DNA of 64,000 bases from positions 310,001 to 374,000 of the forward strand of contig CATKHK010000001.1 in NCBI GenBank assembly GCA_949751835.1. Direction: 5' to 3'. The stretch's first letter is position 1. Each line of letters begins with the position of its first letter. Made by a program: the position numbers and the translations under genes. The notes beneath the pieces are model-generated. The model was not told where the DNA came from, made no database searches, and was given only the letters and a program-made list of their open reading frames with translations. Shown here in pieces: positions 62,643-64,000 of the stretch. Origin of the DNA: Blepharisma japonicum (lineage: Eukaryota > Ciliophora > Heterotrichea > Heterotrichida > Blepharismidae).

Positions 62643-64000
62643 ATGTCAAATGATTTGATTGAAGAATTACGATTTGAGAAGGATTCTAATAATATAATAG
62701 CTGGTCATGAATGTGATAGAAATTCCTTACCTATTATGAGATATAGAGACCATATATTGTATTCACTGGAGATAGCAAGCACTGTGATTATTGTTGGAGA
62801 AACTGGGTGTGGGAAATCTACTCAGATTCCTCAGATTTTATATGAAGCTGGTTGAAATTTTCAAGATAAAGTTATCGCTGTAAGTTTACCTAGAAGAATT
62901 GCAACAATTTCATTGGCAATGAGAGTATCTCAAGAAATGAGGGTGAAAAAGCAAGTTTCTTATAAGATAAGATTTGACGATAAGACCTCCCATGATACAA
63001 AAATCAAGTTCATTACTGATGGAGCCTTAATCAGAGAAATCATGTGTGATCCTCTGCTTACTCAATACTCAGTGATTATGGTTGATGATGCGCACGAAAG
63101 AAGTATTTATACTGACTTGCTACTCAGCTTGTTGAAAAAGTAAAAGCTATTTAGAATTAAAGTTAAGAGAAAAGACTTAAGAGTCATTATTTCATCAGCT
63201 ACCATAGACGCTGAAAGCTATGCTGAGTTTTTTCATGATAAAGGAGAAAATATACAGATTTTGTCTATTGAAGGCAGAACATATCCAGTTGATGTTTATT
63301 ATTTGGAAGAATCATGTGCTGATTATATTAAAAAGTCTGCAGAAACTGTAAGAAATATCCATGAAAGCCAGCCAAGAGGCGATATTTTAGTGTTTTTAAC
63401 AGGCCAAGAAGACATTCATTTATTTTTACAAAATTTGCAAGATACCTCAGGACTCGAATGCTTACCTTTATATTCAGGCCTTTCTACTGAAAAACAGATG
63501 GAGGTGTTTTCTTCTCATCATTCTGGACGTAGAGTTATTGCAAGCACAAATATAGCTGAAACGTCTATTACTATTGAAGGAATTTGTTATGTAGTTGACT
63601 GCTGCTTTGTGAAAGCGAAAATTTATAACCCCGTATCGAATACTGAATATTTAAATGTGGTCCCTATCTCAAAAGCACAAGCTTCTCAAAGAGCAGGGAG
63701 AGCAGGAAGAATAAGGCCTGGGAAATGCTATAGACTATGCACTGAGGCTGCTTTCAGAAATCTTCAAGAGTCCTCAGTTCCTGAAATTTTAAGATCAGAC
63801 TTGACATCAACTGTTCTATTTTTGAAATCATTAGGAATCAGAAATATCCCGAATTTCCAGTTTATTGATCAGCCAAATAAAACTTCTGTTGTAAAAGCAT
63901 TGGAGGTCCTTTACAGTCTTGGGGCAATTGATGATTTTGGAGAACTTACGAAAATAATAGGATATCAAATTGCTGAATTCCCCATAGATCCTAGATTTTC
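62643..64000 (+). CDS. DEAH-type RNA helicase, 3' end outside window
   Basis: At least 447 residues: exons 62643-63139 and 63155 to the window end. Motif I GETGCGKST (about residues 52-60), motif Ia PRRIATISLA, motif II DDAH in MVDDAHERS, motif III SAT, motif IV FLTGQED, motif V ASTNIAETSITI, motif VI QRAGRAGR then IRPGKCYRL. This order is diagnostic for DEAH helicases; DHX35 is the closest pattern I recall, but DHX8/PRP22 types are similar. Motif II has Asp for the Glu of DEAH, which supplies the catalytic base, so ATPase could be reduced. TGA=Trp follows YEAG. Starts 8 bp from the divergent gene's ATG. Confidence 0.94.
63140..63154 (+). other. 15-nt intron in the helicase gene
   Basis: GTAAAAGCTATTTAG. 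Unspliced, TAA stops the frame right after LLSLLKK; spliced, it runs LLKKIKVKRKDLRVIISSAT, restoring motif III of the helicase. Confidence 0.95.

Noticed and set aside
1-64000. Mobile elements, virus-like elements or CRISPR arrays
   Set aside because: No transposase, reverse transcriptase, integrase, long terminal repeats or regularly spaced short repeats were seen on either strand.

Overview
The window is eukaryotic, AT-rich and very gene-dense, and looks like macronuclear DNA of a heterotrich ciliate close to Blepharisma. Three observations support this. (1) UGA reads as tryptophan: in the succinate dehydrogenase iron-sulfur subunit the conserved CPSYWWN is encoded with TGA TGG, chitin-synthase QRRRW boxes and MAPK TRWYRAPE use TGA for W, and every convincing gene ends in TAA or TAG. 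(2) Three introns of exactly 15 nt (GTA...TAG) interrupt genes at 55252-55266, 60238-60252 and 63140-63154. (3) Intergenic gaps are tiny. UGA=Trp together with 15-nt introns is the documented combination of Blepharisma; Stentor has the introns but the standard code.

Layout. 1-7 kb: 3' part of a WD-repeat gene, a PH-domain pseudokinase, SDHB, and a decayed WD-repeat gene. 7-12 kb: a TDY-type MAP kinase, a 57-residue small gene and a coiled-coil protein. 11.7-12.7 kb: a divergent histone H4/H3 pair. 12.9-17.5 kb: a NEK kinase and a PH-like AGC kinase starting 7 bp apart, then a membrane-anchored repeat protein. 17.9-25.4 kb: three paralogous chitin synthases (-,+,-), one carrying an MBF1-like helix-turn-helix tail. 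26-35 kb: kinesin, a possible acylated small protein, a DENN-domain protein, a Rab, a FAM221 protein, an ankyrin-SAM-SAM-CaaX protein and TRM11. 35-45.6 kb: a 1190-residue coiled coil, a four-TM protein, a possible ART-fold protein, ribosomal uS11, a TMD0-PX-PX-PX protein and an AKTIP-like UEV protein. 45.9 kb: tRNA-Lys(UUU). 46-51.4 kb: one 1776-residue protein combining WD40 repeats, a TRP-like channel and repeat-built coiled coils. 51.6-64 kb: a frame-disrupted possible histone-fold gene, a Yippee protein, a zinc-finger protein, a 6-TM cyclic-nucleotide phosphodiesterase, TFIIF-beta, a possible ZIP4/SPO22 protein, a repeat protein and a DEAH-type helicase running off the end.

There is no operon logic. 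Genes are single units packed head-to-head (start codons 7-31 bp apart in five pairs) or tail-to-tail (gaps of 0-50 bp, one with overlapping stop codons). Signalling and cytoskeletal families typical of ciliates dominate. I saw no mobile element, virus-like element or CRISPR array. The most original items are the WD40-TRP channel, the chitin-synthase trio with its HTH fusion, and the TMD0-PX3 protein.
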